DNA of 64,000 bases, taken from positions 124,001 to 188,000 of the forward strand of contig NZ_NOIN01000008.1 in assembly GCF_014596565.1 (NCBI RefSeq), read 5' to 3'. Of this stretch, positions 34,985-43,255 are shown piece by piece. The notes below the pieces were generated by a model. It saw nothing but the letters and a program-made list of their open reading frames with translations. It ran no database searches and was not told where the DNA came from. The stretch's first letter is position 1. Each line of letters begins with the position of its first letter. The position numbers and the translations under genes were made by a program. This stretch comes from Pseudomonas sp. PSB18. GTDB taxonomy: Bacteria; Pseudomonadota; Gammaproteobacteria; Pseudomonadales; Pseudomonadaceae.

Positions 34985-35618
34985 AGTGAATCTCCTAGAT
35001 GACTTTTACGGAAAGTTGCGGGCAATCCGGTGAGTGAAAGCTGACCGCATAAAGCCCCGCAAAGGCTTGCCGGCACGATGCCTGGGCAAGTCGCTAAAAC
35101 CTAGCCGACGGTTTTTTGTAATGCAAAAAATAATTTTATTTTTTTGAGATGAACTTTTTGTTCTATTTTTCGCGGTTTTTTTTGCTTATTAAAAACAGCG
35201 ACCTGCAGGTTTTTTTGATTAGGAAGCTTCCTACCGTCAATTTGTAGACGGCTTACAGAAAATTCCGACATGGAAAAAATTCGTTACGCATCGTAAAGAA
35301 AAGCTGACGAAAAGGAGGCAGGCGCCCGGTTAGAAATTCTCCTTCATGTGAATGTAAGAAAAACCTTCCAGCCGGCCTTCCACGCGTCGTGTCAGAGGGT
35401 GTTGGCCGGCTTGTTTCCAATCCATGAGGAGGGTCAGATGCGCCTCATGCCTTGTCAGGGTGTCTGGCAGCGAAGGGTCGGCGGTGTACAATGCGCCGCG
35501 TTTTACTGTGACCCTTCGCGTACCCACGCATCTTCAAGGTTATCCGCCTTGCTCATTCCGCCACGTCACAAGCGTGTCGGGTTCGATTTCGTCACAGATA
35601 AAAACAAACAGGTGACGC
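34985..35618. promoter_or_regulatory. AT-rich leader between the peptide gene and aroP
   Basis: This 634-base space has no convincing gene. About 35105-35290 is strongly AT-rich, with runs such as AAAAAATAATTTTATTTTTTT, unlike the GC-rich surroundings. The remainder (35290-35618) leads to aroP, whose CAGGTGACGC ribosome-binding region ends the gap. A 65-codon frame on the minus strand (35330-35527) has poor codon bias and is not called. The AT-rich part should include the peptide gene promoter and could bind H-NS-like proteins such as MvaT. Confidence 0.5.
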
Positions 35619-37028
35619 ATGACCGTTGTAAATACAGGCGAGCTGAAACGCGGCCTGAAAAATCGACATATTCAATTGATCGCCCTCGGCGGCGCGATTG
35701 GTACCGGGTTGTTCCTGGGTTCGGCGGGGGTGCTGAAATCAGCCGGCCCATCGATGATCCTGGGCTACGCCATCTGCGGTTTCATCGCCTTCATGATCAT
35801 GCGCCAGTTGGGCGAAATGATCGTCGAAGAGCCGGTGGCCGGTTCTTTCAGCCATTTTGCCCACAAGTACTGGGGCGGTTTCGCCGGGTTCCTGTCGGGT
35901 TGGAATTGCTGGATTCTGTATATCCTGGTGGGCATGTCCGAGCTGACGGCGGTGGGCAAGTACATCCATTACTGGGCACCGGACATCCCGAGCTGGGCCT
36001 CGGCGGCGGCGTTTTTCATCCTGATCAATGCCATCAACCTGGCCAACGTCAAAGTCTTCGGTGAAGCCGAGTTCTGGTTCGCGATCATCAAGGTCGTGGC
36101 GATTGTCGGCATGATTGCCTTGGGCAGCTACCTGCTGGTCAGTGGTCACGGCGGCCCGCAAGCTTCGCTGAGCAACCTGTGGTCCCACGGTGGGTTCTTC
36201 CCTAACGGCGTGAGCGGCCTGGTGATGGCGATGGCGATCATCATGTTCTCCTTTGGTGGCCTGGAAATGCTCGGCTTCACCGCCGCCGAGGCCGACAAGC
36301 CGAAAACCGTGATTCCCAAGGCCATCAACCAGGTGATCTACCGGATCCTGATTTTCTACATCGGTGCCCTGATGGTGCTGTTGTCCCTGACCCCTTGGGA
36401 TAGCCTGCTGGCCACGCTCAATGCCTCCGGCGATGCCTACAGCGGCAGCCCGTTCGTGCAGGTGTTCTCGATGCTGGGGAGCAACACGGCGGCGCACATC
36501 CTCAACTTCGTGGTGCTGACCGCCGCGCTGTCGGTGTACAACAGCGGTACCTATTGCAACAGCCGCATGCTGCTGGGCATGGCCGAGCAGGGCGATGCAC
36601 CCAAGGCCCTGGCCCGGATCGACAAGCGTGGCGTGCCGGTGCGTTCGATCCTCGCCTCGGCAGCAGTGACGCTGGTGGCGGTATTGCTGAACTATCTGAT
36701 CCCGCAACATGCGCTGGAGCTGCTGATGTCGCTGGTGGTCGCGACTCTGGTGATCAACTGGGCGATGATCAGCTACTCGCATTTGAAATTCCGCCAGCAC
36801 ATGAACCAGACGCGCCAGGTGCCGTTGTTCAAGGCGCTGTGGTACCCCTACGGCAATTACATCTGCCTGGCGTTCGTGGTGTTCATCCTGGGCGTGATGC
36901 TGATGATTCCTGGCATCCAGGTCTCGGTGTATGCGATTCCGGTGTGGCTGGTGTTCATGTGGGTGTGCTATGTGATCAAGAACAAGCGCAGTGCCCAGCA
37001 TGCATTGACCATGGCGGCTGCCAAGTAG
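35619..37028 (+). CDS. aroP: Aromatic amino acid permease AroP type (APC family)
   Basis: A 469-residue transporter with 12 membrane helices. It aligns along its length with E. coli AroP: LKRGLKNRHIQLIALGGAIG, then TGLFLGSAG, EEPVAGSFSHFAHKYWGGFAG, and FSFGGLEMLGFTAAEADKPK. It imports phenylalanine, tyrosine and tryptophan by proton symport, though related paralogues carry other amino acids. The ATG at 35619 is preceded by CAGGTGA. Its own terminator follows, so it is probably a single-gene unit. Confidence 0.88.
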   Translation: MTVVNTGELKRGLKNRHIQLIALGGAIGTGLFLGSAGVLKSAGPSMILGYAICGFIAFMIMRQLGEMIVEEPVAGSFSHFAHKYWGGFAGFLSGWNCWILYILVGMSELTAVGKYIHYWAPDIPSWASAAAFFILINAINLANVKVFGEAEFWFAIIKVVAIVGMIALGSYLLVSGHGGPQASLSNLWSHGGFFPNGVSGLVMAMAIIMFSFGGLEMLGFTAAEADKPKTVIPKAINQVIYRILIFYIGALMVLLSLTPWDSLLATLNASGDAYSGSPFVQVFSMLGSNTAAHILNFVVLTAALSVYNSGTYCNSRMLLGMAEQGDAPKALARIDKRGVPVRSILASAAVTLVAVLLNYLIPQHALELLMSLVVATLVINWAMISYSHLKFRQHMNQTRQVPLFKALWYPYGNYICLAFVVFILGVMLMIPGIQVSVYAIPVWLVFMWVCYVIKNKRSAQHALTMAAAK

Positions 37029-37047
37029 GCATCCTTGAAATACTCCC

Positions 37048-37070
37048 AAACCCGGCCGAGTGCCGGGTTT
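37048..37070 (+). terminator. Rho-independent terminator of aroP
   Basis: AAACCCGGC and GCCGGGTTT pair around CGAGT, followed by a short T-containing tail, 19 bases after the aroP stop. Confidence 0.75.
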
Positions 37071-37090
37071 GTCATTTCTGATTCTCCCTC

Positions 37091-37179
37091 TGTGGGCGCG
37101 AGCCTGCTCGCGATGGCGTCGGGTCAGAAGCGTCATTGGTGGCTGGCACACCGCAATCGCGAGCAGGCTCGCTCCCACA
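37091..37179. repeat. Palindromic intergenic repeat pair (TGTGGGCGCGAGCCTGCTCGCG variant)
   Basis: Left arm TGTGGGCGCGAGCCTGCTCG and right arm GCGAGCAGGCTCGCTCCCACA lie about 45 bases apart, between aroP and arfB. Confidence 0.83.
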
Positions 37180-37241
37180 GGGGTGGAGCGTTGTTCCTGG
37201 GATTCGGGGTATTCTGTGGGGCCTGATACCGGACATCTTCC

Positions 37242-37655
37242 ATGCTGGCGATTTCCAACAACGTGCACATCCCCGATGCCGAGATCGAGCTGACGGCCAT
37301 CCGCGCCCAGGGCGCCGGGGGGCAGAATGTCAACAAGGTGTCCAGCGCCGTGCATCTGCGCTTCGACATCCCGGCGTCGTCACTCCCGGAGTTCTACAAG
37401 GAGCGGCTGCTGGCCCTGCGTGACAGCCGCATCACCAGCGACGGCGTGTTGATCATCAAGGCCCAGCAGTACCGGACTCAGGAACAGAACCGGGCCGATG
37501 CACTGGAACGCCTGGCCGAACTGATCCTCAGCGCCACCAAGGTCGAGAAGAAGCGCCGCCCGACCAAACCGACCCTGGGGTCGAAGACGCGTCGCCTGGA
37601 GTCCAAGAGCAAGCGCGGGTCGATCAAGGCCGGGCGGGGCAAGGTAGACTTCTAG
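37242..37655 (+). CDS. arfB: Alternative ribosome-rescue factor B (peptidyl-tRNA hydrolase)
   Basis: A 137-residue release-factor homologue. The catalytic GGQ is in RAQGAGGQNVNKVSSAVHLRF (Gly-Gly-Gln near residues 26-28), and the basic C-terminal tail (KKRRPTKPTLGSKTRRLESK) enters the empty mRNA channel. It hydrolyses peptidyl-tRNA on ribosomes stalled without a stop codon. The 3' end overlaps the end of the convergent MFS gene by 4 bases. Confidence 0.93.
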   Translation: MLAISNNVHIPDAEIELTAIRAQGAGGQNVNKVSSAVHLRFDIPASSLPEFYKERLLALRDSRITSDGVLIIKAQQYRTQEQNRADALERLAELILSATKVEKKRRPTKPTLGSKTRRLESKSKRGSIKAGRGKVDF

Positions 37656-38851
37656 CTTCTATTGCGTTCCTCGCGATACCTCGGCGCCTGCCGGTACAGG
37701 TAGACGCTCAACCCCAGGCCGCCGAGCGCTGCCAAGGCCGCGAACAGGAAGATCGAGGCAAAGCCAAACCCTGCCGCAATCGCACCGGCCAACGGCCCGG
37801 TGATCCCCAGCGACAGATCAATGAACAGCGAGTAGGCGCCCACCGCCGCCCCACGGCTGGAAGCCGGCACCAGGTTGACGGCCTCGACACCCAGTGCCGG
37901 AAATACCAGCGAAAAACCGAAGCCACTCAACGCCGCGCCCGCCAGGGCCCACTGCGCATCGGGTGCCAGCCATAAGAGCAGCAAGCCAAGGGTTTCCACC
38001 GACAGGCAGGCAATCGCCACCCGAAAGCCCCCCAGGCGATTGATCAGATTGCCGAACAGCAAGCGGGCGCCGATGAAGCAGGCGCCGAACAGGCTCAGGC
38101 ACAGCACCGCGTTGTCCCAGTGCTGGGTCGCGTAGTACAGGGTAATGAACGTGGCGATGGTGCCGAAACCGATGGAACCCAGGGCCAGGCCGCAGCCATG
38201 GGGCAGGACGCGCCCCAGCACATGCATGAATGGCAGGCGTTCGCCGACGACGATGGGCGCGGCGGTTTTCGGCCAGGCCAGCGCCACCCCCAGCACGGCC
38301 AGCAGGATGATGCTGACGCCCATGCTCCACAGCCCCAGGGACTTGACCAGCCACACCCCCAGCGGCGCGCCTATCGCCAGCGCGCCATAACTGGCGATGC
38401 CGTTCCAGGAAATCACCTTGGCGGTATTCGCGGCGCCGACCCGGCCGATGCCCCAGCCAATCGAGCCCGAGCCCACCAGGCTTTCCGCGCTGCCCAGCAC
38501 CAGGCGACCGATCAGCAGGCTGATCAGGCTTAGGGTCGGCAGCTCATGGGTCCAGGCGGACGCGAGCATGAACACGCCGCTCAAGCCACACCCGGCGAGG
38601 CCGAAGATGACGGCGCGCTTGCTGCCCAGGTTGTCGATGATCTTGCCTGCGTAAGGACGGCTGAGGAGGGTAGCCAGGTACTGGACGCTGATCACCAGCC
38701 CGGCGATCACCGCGCCAAAACCCAACTCGCCGTGGACGAACCCGGGCAGCACGGCCAGGGGAATGCCGATATTCAAATAGCCGATGAAGGTGAAGAGGAC
38801 GATGGAAACGACTTGCAGCGTGACCGCCAGGGGGCGCTGGGAATCTGACAT
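37652..38851 (-). CDS. MFS transporter
   Basis: A 399-residue major facilitator with 12 predicted helices. The loop 2-3 motif appears as SRPYAGKIIDNLGSKRAVIFG, close to the GxLaDrxGrkr signature, and a central loop (PKTAAPIVVGERLPF) separates the halves. It resembles the YfcJ/YhhS group of sugar-efflux-like or arabinose-type carriers; substrate is unknown. It is convergent with arfB. Confidence 0.85.
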   Translation of the reverse strand: MSDSQRPLAVTLQVVSIVLFTFIGYLNIGIPLAVLPGFVHGELGFGAVIAGLVISVQYLATLLSRPYAGKIIDNLGSKRAVIFGLAGCGLSGVFMLASAWTHELPTLSLISLLIGRLVLGSAESLVGSGSIGWGIGRVGAANTAKVISWNGIASYGALAIGAPLGVWLVKSLGLWSMGVSIILLAVLGVALAWPKTAAPIVVGERLPFMHVLGRVLPHGCGLALGSIGFGTIATFITLYYATQHWDNAVLCLSLFGACFIGARLLFGNLINRLGGFRVAIACLSVETLGLLLLWLAPDAQWALAGAALSGFGFSLVFPALGVEAVNLVPASSRGAAVGAYSLFIDLSLGITGPLAGAIAAGFGFASIFLFAALAALGGLGLSVYLYRQAPRYREERNRS

Positions 38852-38944
38852 GGGAAAGGGTCCACGGAGCAGCAGGATAGATAGGCTGCTTATGATAACG
38901 GCGCGTGTGGGAATGAAGCGTGGGAAAGTAAAACTATTTGCCGG

Positions 38945-39139
38945 TCAGTCGTCGTTTTGCCCGGCGACCAGGTGTGTGGTGACCAGTGCGGCGAGGGCAT
39001 TTTCTTCGGTGCCGAAACGGGCCAGCAGCGCGGCTTGTTTCTCGGGTGAAAGGCGCATCCAGATTTCGACCATTTTTTCAGTGGTGCCGATCAGCACGCT
39101 GGCCTGGGCTTTGCTGAAGGAGGAGGTGTCATCGGTCAT
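38945..39139 (-). CDS. Small hypothetical protein (64 residues)
   Basis: Reads MTDDTSSFSKAQASVLIGTT and then EKMVEIWMRLSPEKQAALLA, ending HLVAGQNDD. It is soluble and helical by composition. No ribosome-binding site of note, but the frame has good high-GC codon bias and stands alone between the MFS gene and a MITE-like hairpin. Function unknown. Confidence 0.55.
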   Translation of the reverse strand: MTDDTSSFSKAQASVLIGTTEKMVEIWMRLSPEKQAALLARFGTEENALAALVTTHLVAGQNDD

Positions 39140-39180
39140 GGTATGGGCTCGGGATTCAGGCAGTATGGAAAGCGCATCTT

Positions 39181-39322
39181 AGGCTCTGTACGAAAAGTCT
39201 TGAGACGAAGGTCAGGCAAGGCGAAAACAGCCGAGGAAGCGCAGTGTACTGGAGTACATGAGCATTCCGAGGCTGTTTTCAACGCAGCATGAACGAGTAT
39301 CAAGGCTTTTCGTCCAGAGCCT
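39181..39322. mobile_element. MITE-like hairpin element (142 bp)
   Basis: Terminal inverted repeats AGGCTCTGTACGAAAAG and CTTTTCGTCCAGAGCCT bound the element. Further inward, GAAAACAGCC pairs with GGCTGTTTTC and GTACT with AGTAC, so the whole unit folds on itself. Outside it, GGAAAGCGC and GCGCTTTCC are also inverse. No coding capacity. It resembles non-autonomous elements scattered in pseudomonad genomes; no clear target-site duplication was found. Confidence 0.7.
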
Positions 39323-39355
39323 GCGCTTTCCACACGGTCTGGTGGTGCGGGTGGA

Positions 39356-39499
39356 TCAGTCTTCGCTGTCGGCCTGGCGGCGTTCAGTGGCTTCCTTGGG
39401 CTCGGGTTGCCGGGCGTCTGGTTGCCCTCCGGCCTGTAGCGTGGTCGTCTGCTCAGTGTCGTGCAGGCTTGGGAAGGGGAGATTAGGAATCTCGTGCAT
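39356..39499 (-). CDS. Small hypothetical protein (47 residues)
   Basis: Reads MHEIPNLPFPSLHDTEQTTT, then LQAGGQPDARQPEPKEATER, then RQADSED. GAGGAGCGCGAT immediately upstream of the ATG is a strong ribosome-binding site. The product is polar and probably disordered. It lies just beyond the MITE-like element, which leaves its coding end intact. No function can be assigned. Confidence 0.5.
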   Translation of the reverse strand: MHEIPNLPFPSLHDTEQTTTLQAGGQPDARQPEPKEATERRQADSED

Positions 39500-39641
39500 A
39501 TCGCGCTCCTCGCAAAGTCTGTTGGTAGATCTGGTAGATCCTCGCTTTCATAAAGCCCGGGCAGGATACCGCAGGAGAGATGACAAAAAGACTTTTAAAT
39601 CCCGGTGCACCGACAAATGGGATTGTCTAGACAGGTCAATC

Positions 39642-40664
39642 TCAATGGTCCTTTTGCTTGCGAAACGCCCAGCGACCGGCGATCAGCGTAAAGGTGGCCA
39701 CCAGCGCTACAAGAATCCAGAAGCCCTCGGGATCAGTGGCCAGTGGCACGCCGCCGACGTTCATACCAAAGAAACCGGCGATGATGTTGATCGGCAAGGC
39801 CAGTACCGTGACCACCGTCAGGGTGAACAAGGTGCGGTTGGTCTGTTCGTTGAGATTGGCGGCGATCTCTTCCTGCAACAGCTTGATCCGTTCACCCAGG
39901 GCAGTGAGATCGTTGATGATCAGAGCGAATTCCTCGGTGGATTTGCGCAGCTCCTTGACGTCTTCTTTCTGCAGCCATTGCGGCGGTCGGTTGAGCAGGC
40001 GCAGCAATGAGCCCGGTTCCAGCGCCAGCAGGCGTTGCAGGCGCACCAGTACCCGGCGTTGGGCGCCGAGTTCGGCGCGGTTGGTGGACAGTCGCGAAGA
40101 GAGCAATTGATCCTCGATCTGGTCGACGCTGAGGCTGGTCTTGCGCACGATCTGGGTCAGCACTTCGCCCTGGTCGCGCAGCAGATGGACGAGCAGTTCC
40201 AATGGCGAGCGAAAGCATTCGCCGGCCTTGACCGATGAGCGCAGCTTGTCGACCGAATGCAGGGGTTGCAGCCGTGCGCTGACGATCAATCGACTATGAA
40301 CGCAGACCCACAAGGTGGAGACGTCCGAGGAGACCAGGTTGCTCAGGTTGAACACGACATCGTTCACCACGGCCAGCAGTGCCGAGTCCACATGCTCGAT
40401 GCGGGTCGAACGTGAGCCTTCGTGCAAGGCTTCGAAAAACTCCTGCGGCAAGGCCAGCTGACTTTTCATCCAGCGCTCGCAGGCGGCATGGGCCAGGTTC
40501 AGGTGCAGCCAGAGGAATTCATCGGCGTCTTGCGGTTGTTGCAGGCTTTGCAGGGCTTGGGCCGAATCGATTTCCCGTCCGCGCTCGCCGGGACGAAAAC
40601 GAAACCCGTAGAGCAGGCCGAACAGGTCTGGGTCGCGGTGGCTTTGGTCAATGCTGTGGTTCAT
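39642..40664 (-). CDS. CorA/ZntB-family divalent cation transporter
   Basis: A 340-residue protein with a large cytoplasmic N-terminal domain and two C-terminal TM helices. The family signature GMN follows TM1 in ALPINIIAGFFGMNVGGVPLA, close to the ZntB form, and the last helix is FWILVALVATFTLIAGRW. Zinc or magnesium transport is likely; direction and ion cannot be decided. It is a single-gene unit facing away from the PepSY gene on the same strand. Confidence 0.87.
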   Translation of the reverse strand: MNHSIDQSHRDPDLFGLLYGFRFRPGERGREIDSAQALQSLQQPQDADEFLWLHLNLAHAACERWMKSQLALPQEFFEALHEGSRSTRIEHVDSALLAVVNDVVFNLSNLVSSDVSTLWVCVHSRLIVSARLQPLHSVDKLRSSVKAGECFRSPLELLVHLLRDQGEVLTQIVRKTSLSVDQIEDQLLSSRLSTNRAELGAQRRVLVRLQRLLALEPGSLLRLLNRPPQWLQKEDVKELRKSTEEFALIINDLTALGERIKLLQEEIAANLNEQTNRTLFTLTVVTVLALPINIIAGFFGMNVGGVPLATDPEGFWILVALVATFTLIAGRWAFRKQKDH

Positions 40665-40784
40665 GAAGGCTCGCTGGCGGGAAGTGCCTGTGGTGGCTAC
40701 AGGTTCACTTGGGCGAGATCATGGCAAGACTTCTTGATGGTTTTGTGACAGTTGTGGGTAGCCGACAGGTTTCTGCCAGGCAAA

Positions 40785-40821
40785 AAAAGAGCCGCGCAAT
40801 GGGAAGTTGCACGGCTCTTTT
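40785..40821 (-). terminator. Rho-independent terminator of the PepSY gene
   Basis: AAAAGAGCCG and CGGCTCTTTT pair, extended inward by GCAA/TTGC with a one-base bulge each side. On the minus strand a T-run follows. It lies 13 bases past the PepSY stop. Confidence 0.9.
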
Positions 40822-40833
40822 CCAGCGGATGAA

Positions 40834-41139
40834 TCAAGTATCCTGCTTGTTGCTCAGGACTTTACCGGTAGTGGCGTCGAAGTCGACATCGAACTCTTTG
40901 CCGTCGGCGGTTTTCAGTTCAACTTCATACTCATAACCGTTGAAGTGATTGTCCAGGTCGGTATCGGTGATGGTCGCGCCCGGATGCAACTTCAGGGCTT
41001 CTGCGTTCATCGATTCAAGGGATTTGATTTTGCCTTCCTTGACCAGCTGGGGGATCTGGTCGACCCGCACGTCGGCTTGGGCCAGGCCGGCAGTGAGAGT
41101 CAGGGCAGCGGCAGTGAACAGGGCAGTCAAAGTTTTCAT
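40834..41139 (-). CDS. Periplasmic PepSY-domain protein
   Basis: A 101-residue exported protein with signal peptide MKTLTALFTAAALTLTAGLAQA. One PepSY unit follows (VDQIPQLVKEGKIKSLESMN; YEYEVELKTADGKEFDVDFD; TGKVLSNKQDT). Such proteins often sit in cation- or antimicrobial-peptide-response regulons. A TTAAG-N6-TTAAG direct repeat 53 bases upstream supports control by a BqsR/PmrA-type regulator. Its terminator follows, so it is a single-gene unit. Confidence 0.87.
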   Translation of the reverse strand: MKTLTALFTAAALTLTAGLAQADVRVDQIPQLVKEGKIKSLESMNAEALKLHPGATITDTDLDNHFNGYEYEVELKTADGKEFDVDFDATTGKVLSNKQDT

Positions 41140-41191
41140 AAGGTCTTTCCTTGGGGGTGTCGTTTAAGTGGGACCAGATTAACTGTGGCAA

Positions 41192-41207
41192 CTTAATTCA
41201 CCCTTAA
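41192..41207 (-). promoter_or_regulatory. TTAAG-N6-TTAAG direct repeat (BqsR/PmrA-like box)
   Basis: Read in the direction of the PepSY gene, TTAAG-GGTGAA-TTAAG is a perfect match to the BqsR (CarR) tandem site as I recall it and close to PmrA boxes. It is centred about 60 bases before the PepSY start, a position where an OmpR-type activator would act. Confidence 0.6.
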
Positions 41208-41268
41208 TTCGAAAACCTTTGCGCGGGACTGCTGAAGTAGGGTTTGTTGGGACAAGAACAGTGAAGTC

Positions 41269-41293
41269 TGTGGGAGCAAGCATTGCTCCCACA
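41269..41293. terminator. Hairpin at the end of glpQ
   Basis: TGTGGGAGCAA and TTGCTCCCACA pair around GCA just past the glpQ stop. It is also a half-size member of the GGGAGC repeat class, so it may be a repeat that serves as a transcript end. Confidence 0.55.
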
Positions 41294-41298
41294 GTTGA

Positions 41299-42426
41299 TC
41301 AATAGCCGTTCTTTTCCAGCAACTGCGTCACACTGCCAGTTTCGGGACGCTTGAAGTACTTGAGCAATTCACTGGCCCGGTTGGTGAAAATGCCATCCAC
41401 GCCGGCATCCATCACTTTCTTGAAGTCCACCGGCTCATCCACGGTGTAGACATGCACCAGCAAACCCTGGTCGTGGGTGTATTGGTTCATCCATGGCTGC
41501 ACCAGGTCCGCATAGCTCTGGCTGCCGCCGTGGGTCAGCGCGGCGGACGGTCCGGTACCAATGGCCCCCTGGGCCTTGGCGTACTGGACCCATTTCTCGA
41601 ACTCGGCGCGGTCCTTGGGTTGCTGCTTGGCGTAGTAGGCCGCCTTGTCGGTTTCACCGGACTCGGCGAATGTCACCTTGGACTTGGGCTCGATGTTGCC
41701 TTCGCCCACCCACAGCAGCAGGACCTTCGGCACCTTCGGCATTTCCTTGTGCAGCAGTTCCAGGCTGCTCTTCTCGAAGGTCTGCAAGACCACTTTGCCT
41801 TTGCCCTGGCCTACGCCGGTGGCGCTTTTGGCCAACTTGGACCCGGCCGGGCTCAGCCAGCCGCGGTCCTGCAATTTGTCCTTCAGGTCGCGTTCGATGC
41901 CGGGGAACAGCTTCGGCTCCTTGGTTTCGATGTACAGCCCCGGTTTGTGCTGCGGATTACCTTCGGCGATGTCGATGACTTCATCGAGGGTCAGGATCTT
42001 CAGCCCCGCGAACCCTGGGCGCGCGCGGTCCGGGTAGGCGGTGTTGAACCAGCTGCCGGCATCGAGGGTCTTGAGCTCGGCCATGGTGAATGCGTTGGCG
42101 CTGCTGTCCTTGCGCTCGGGGAACTTGGTCGCGACGTCCGTGGTGCGCAGCAGGCTGTCATCGTGCAGGACGAACAGCACGCCGTCCTTGCTGCGTTGCA
42201 GGTCCAGTTCCAGGTAATCGGCACCGAGGTCGCGGGCCAGCTTGTAGGAGGCTGCGGTGGATTCCGGCGCATCGAACGAAGCGCCACGGTGGGCGATGAC
42301 CGCCGGGTGGGGGATACCTTGGCGGGTGGCCAAGGCCTTGGGGTTCGGCGCCTCGGCGGCCTGTGTCTGACCGAAGCCGAGCAACAGGCTCAGCATCAAC
42401 GCGCTACGGGTGAAGGTGACGGGCAT
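41299..42426 (-). CDS. glpQ: Periplasmic glycerophosphodiester phosphodiesterase
   Basis: A 375-residue exported enzyme that splits glycerophosphodiesters into glycerol 3-phosphate and an alcohol. The signal peptide is MPVTFTRSALMLSLLLGFGQ. The catalytic GDPD signature is VIAHRGASFDAPE (His-Arg), with DYLELDLQRSKDGVLFVLHDD supplying the metal ligands and second His. The ATG at 42426 follows AAAGGAT; the longer frame has no leader at its start. It stands alone on its strand. Confidence 0.92.
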   Translation of the reverse strand: MPVTFTRSALMLSLLLGFGQTQAAEAPNPKALATRQGIPHPAVIAHRGASFDAPESTAASYKLARDLGADYLELDLQRSKDGVLFVLHDDSLLRTTDVATKFPERKDSSANAFTMAELKTLDAGSWFNTAYPDRARPGFAGLKILTLDEVIDIAEGNPQHKPGLYIETKEPKLFPGIERDLKDKLQDRGWLSPAGSKLAKSATGVGQGKGKVVLQTFEKSSLELLHKEMPKVPKVLLLWVGEGNIEPKSKVTFAESGETDKAAYYAKQQPKDRAEFEKWVQYAKAQGAIGTGPSAALTHGGSQSYADLVQPWMNQYTHDQGLLVHVYTVDEPVDFKKVMDAGVDGIFTNRASELLKYFKRPETGSVTQLLEKNGY

Positions 42427-42667
42427 GCTCGAGATCCTTTCGTCGTTGTGCAAAACCTATCTTTTAACAACTGAACGCTCTGAGCGCTATCGCCAGCCCG
42501 ACATAAATCTGCGGGAAACAGATTTTTCCCACGCCTTTGCAGGCAGGTTTGCAGTACCCTTGGCCGCAGCAGTTTCCCCGGCAGAGGGAAACCTGAACCA
42601 GCATTCGCCTGCCCTGCGTGTAAACCATCGATCAGACGTCCAGCGGGACGCATCCATGAGGTTTACC

Positions 42668-42994
42668 ATGCGCACCACTTCAACCTTGATCTGCCAGGCC
42701 GCCGACCAACTCAAGGGTTTTGTCGGCCTGAACCGCAAGACCGGCCAATACATCGTGCGCTTCAGCGAAGATGCCTTTGGCATGGACGTGGCGGACGACG
42801 GCATTATCCCTACCTGCGAATTCGTCTGGGCGCCTGTCACGGACGGCACCATGACCCTCAAGCGCGACCGGATCCAGTTGCTGCTGGACCAGAACATCGA
42901 TGATCGCCTCAACCTCACCGAACCTCTGCGGGTGTACATGGCGCGCAGCGACCTGCCGGAAATCGTGGCGGTGCGGCAGTTGGTCGATGGCTGA
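42668..42994 (+). CDS. Hypothetical protein (108 residues)
   Basis: A soluble 108-residue product starting MRTTSTLICQAADQLKGFVG and containing NRKTGQYIVRFSEDAFGMDV and VRQLVDG at the end. The ATG at 42668 is preceded by GAGG at proper spacing; an ATG at 42656 overlaps that site. No family recognised. It is divergent from glpQ and followed by two palindromic repeat pairs. Confidence 0.65.
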   Translation: MRTTSTLICQAADQLKGFVGLNRKTGQYIVRFSEDAFGMDVADDGIIPTCEFVWAPVTDGTMTLKRDRIQLLLDQNIDDRLNLTEPLRVYMARSDLPEIVAVRQLVDG

Positions 42995-43011
42995 TCCCTC
43001 GCCGCAAGTCC

Positions 43012-43101
43012 TGTGGGAGCGAGCCTGCTCGCGAAGGCGTCGGCACAATCAGCATGGGTGCAGGCAGACCCACCGCTATCGCGAGCGGGCTCGCTCCCAC
43101 A
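43012..43101. repeat. Palindromic intergenic repeat pair, first of a tandem
   Basis: TGTGGGAGCGAGCCTGCTCG and the inverse CGAGCGGGCTCGCTCCCACA (one base changed) flank about 45 bases. It is 45 bases from a second complete pair. Confidence 0.85.
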
Positions 43102-43146
43102 GGGGACTTGTGGTGGGGCGTGATTCGGATGCACGACGCTGAAAAG

Positions 43147-43236
43147 TGTGGGAGCGAGCCTGCTCGCGATGGCGTCGGCACAGTCGGCGTGGATGCCAGC
43201 AGACCCACCGCTATCGCGAGCAGGCTCGCTCCCACA
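43147..43236. repeat. Palindromic intergenic repeat pair, second of a tandem
   Basis: A second full pair with the same arms and a closely similar spacer (GCGTCGGCACA...CACCGCTATCGCGAG). The likeness of the spacers suggests local duplication of one pair to give the other. Confidence 0.85.
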
Positions 43237-43255
43237 GGGGGATTGGTGGTGGATG

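Noticed and set aside
35330..35527. 65-codon minus-strand frame upstream of aroP
   Set aside because: Starts with GTG without a ribosome-binding site, and third-position GC is well below that of neighbouring genes. It remains possible but is not supported.
34985..35618. Riboswitch or tRNA in the gap before aroP
   Set aside because: No cloverleaf, T-box or known aptamer core could be made out. The AT-rich part lacks conserved stems.
43012..43236. CRISPR array from repeated palindromes
   Set aside because: Only two units, no regular unique spacers and no cas genes. The repeats are inverted pairs of the abundant intergenic family.
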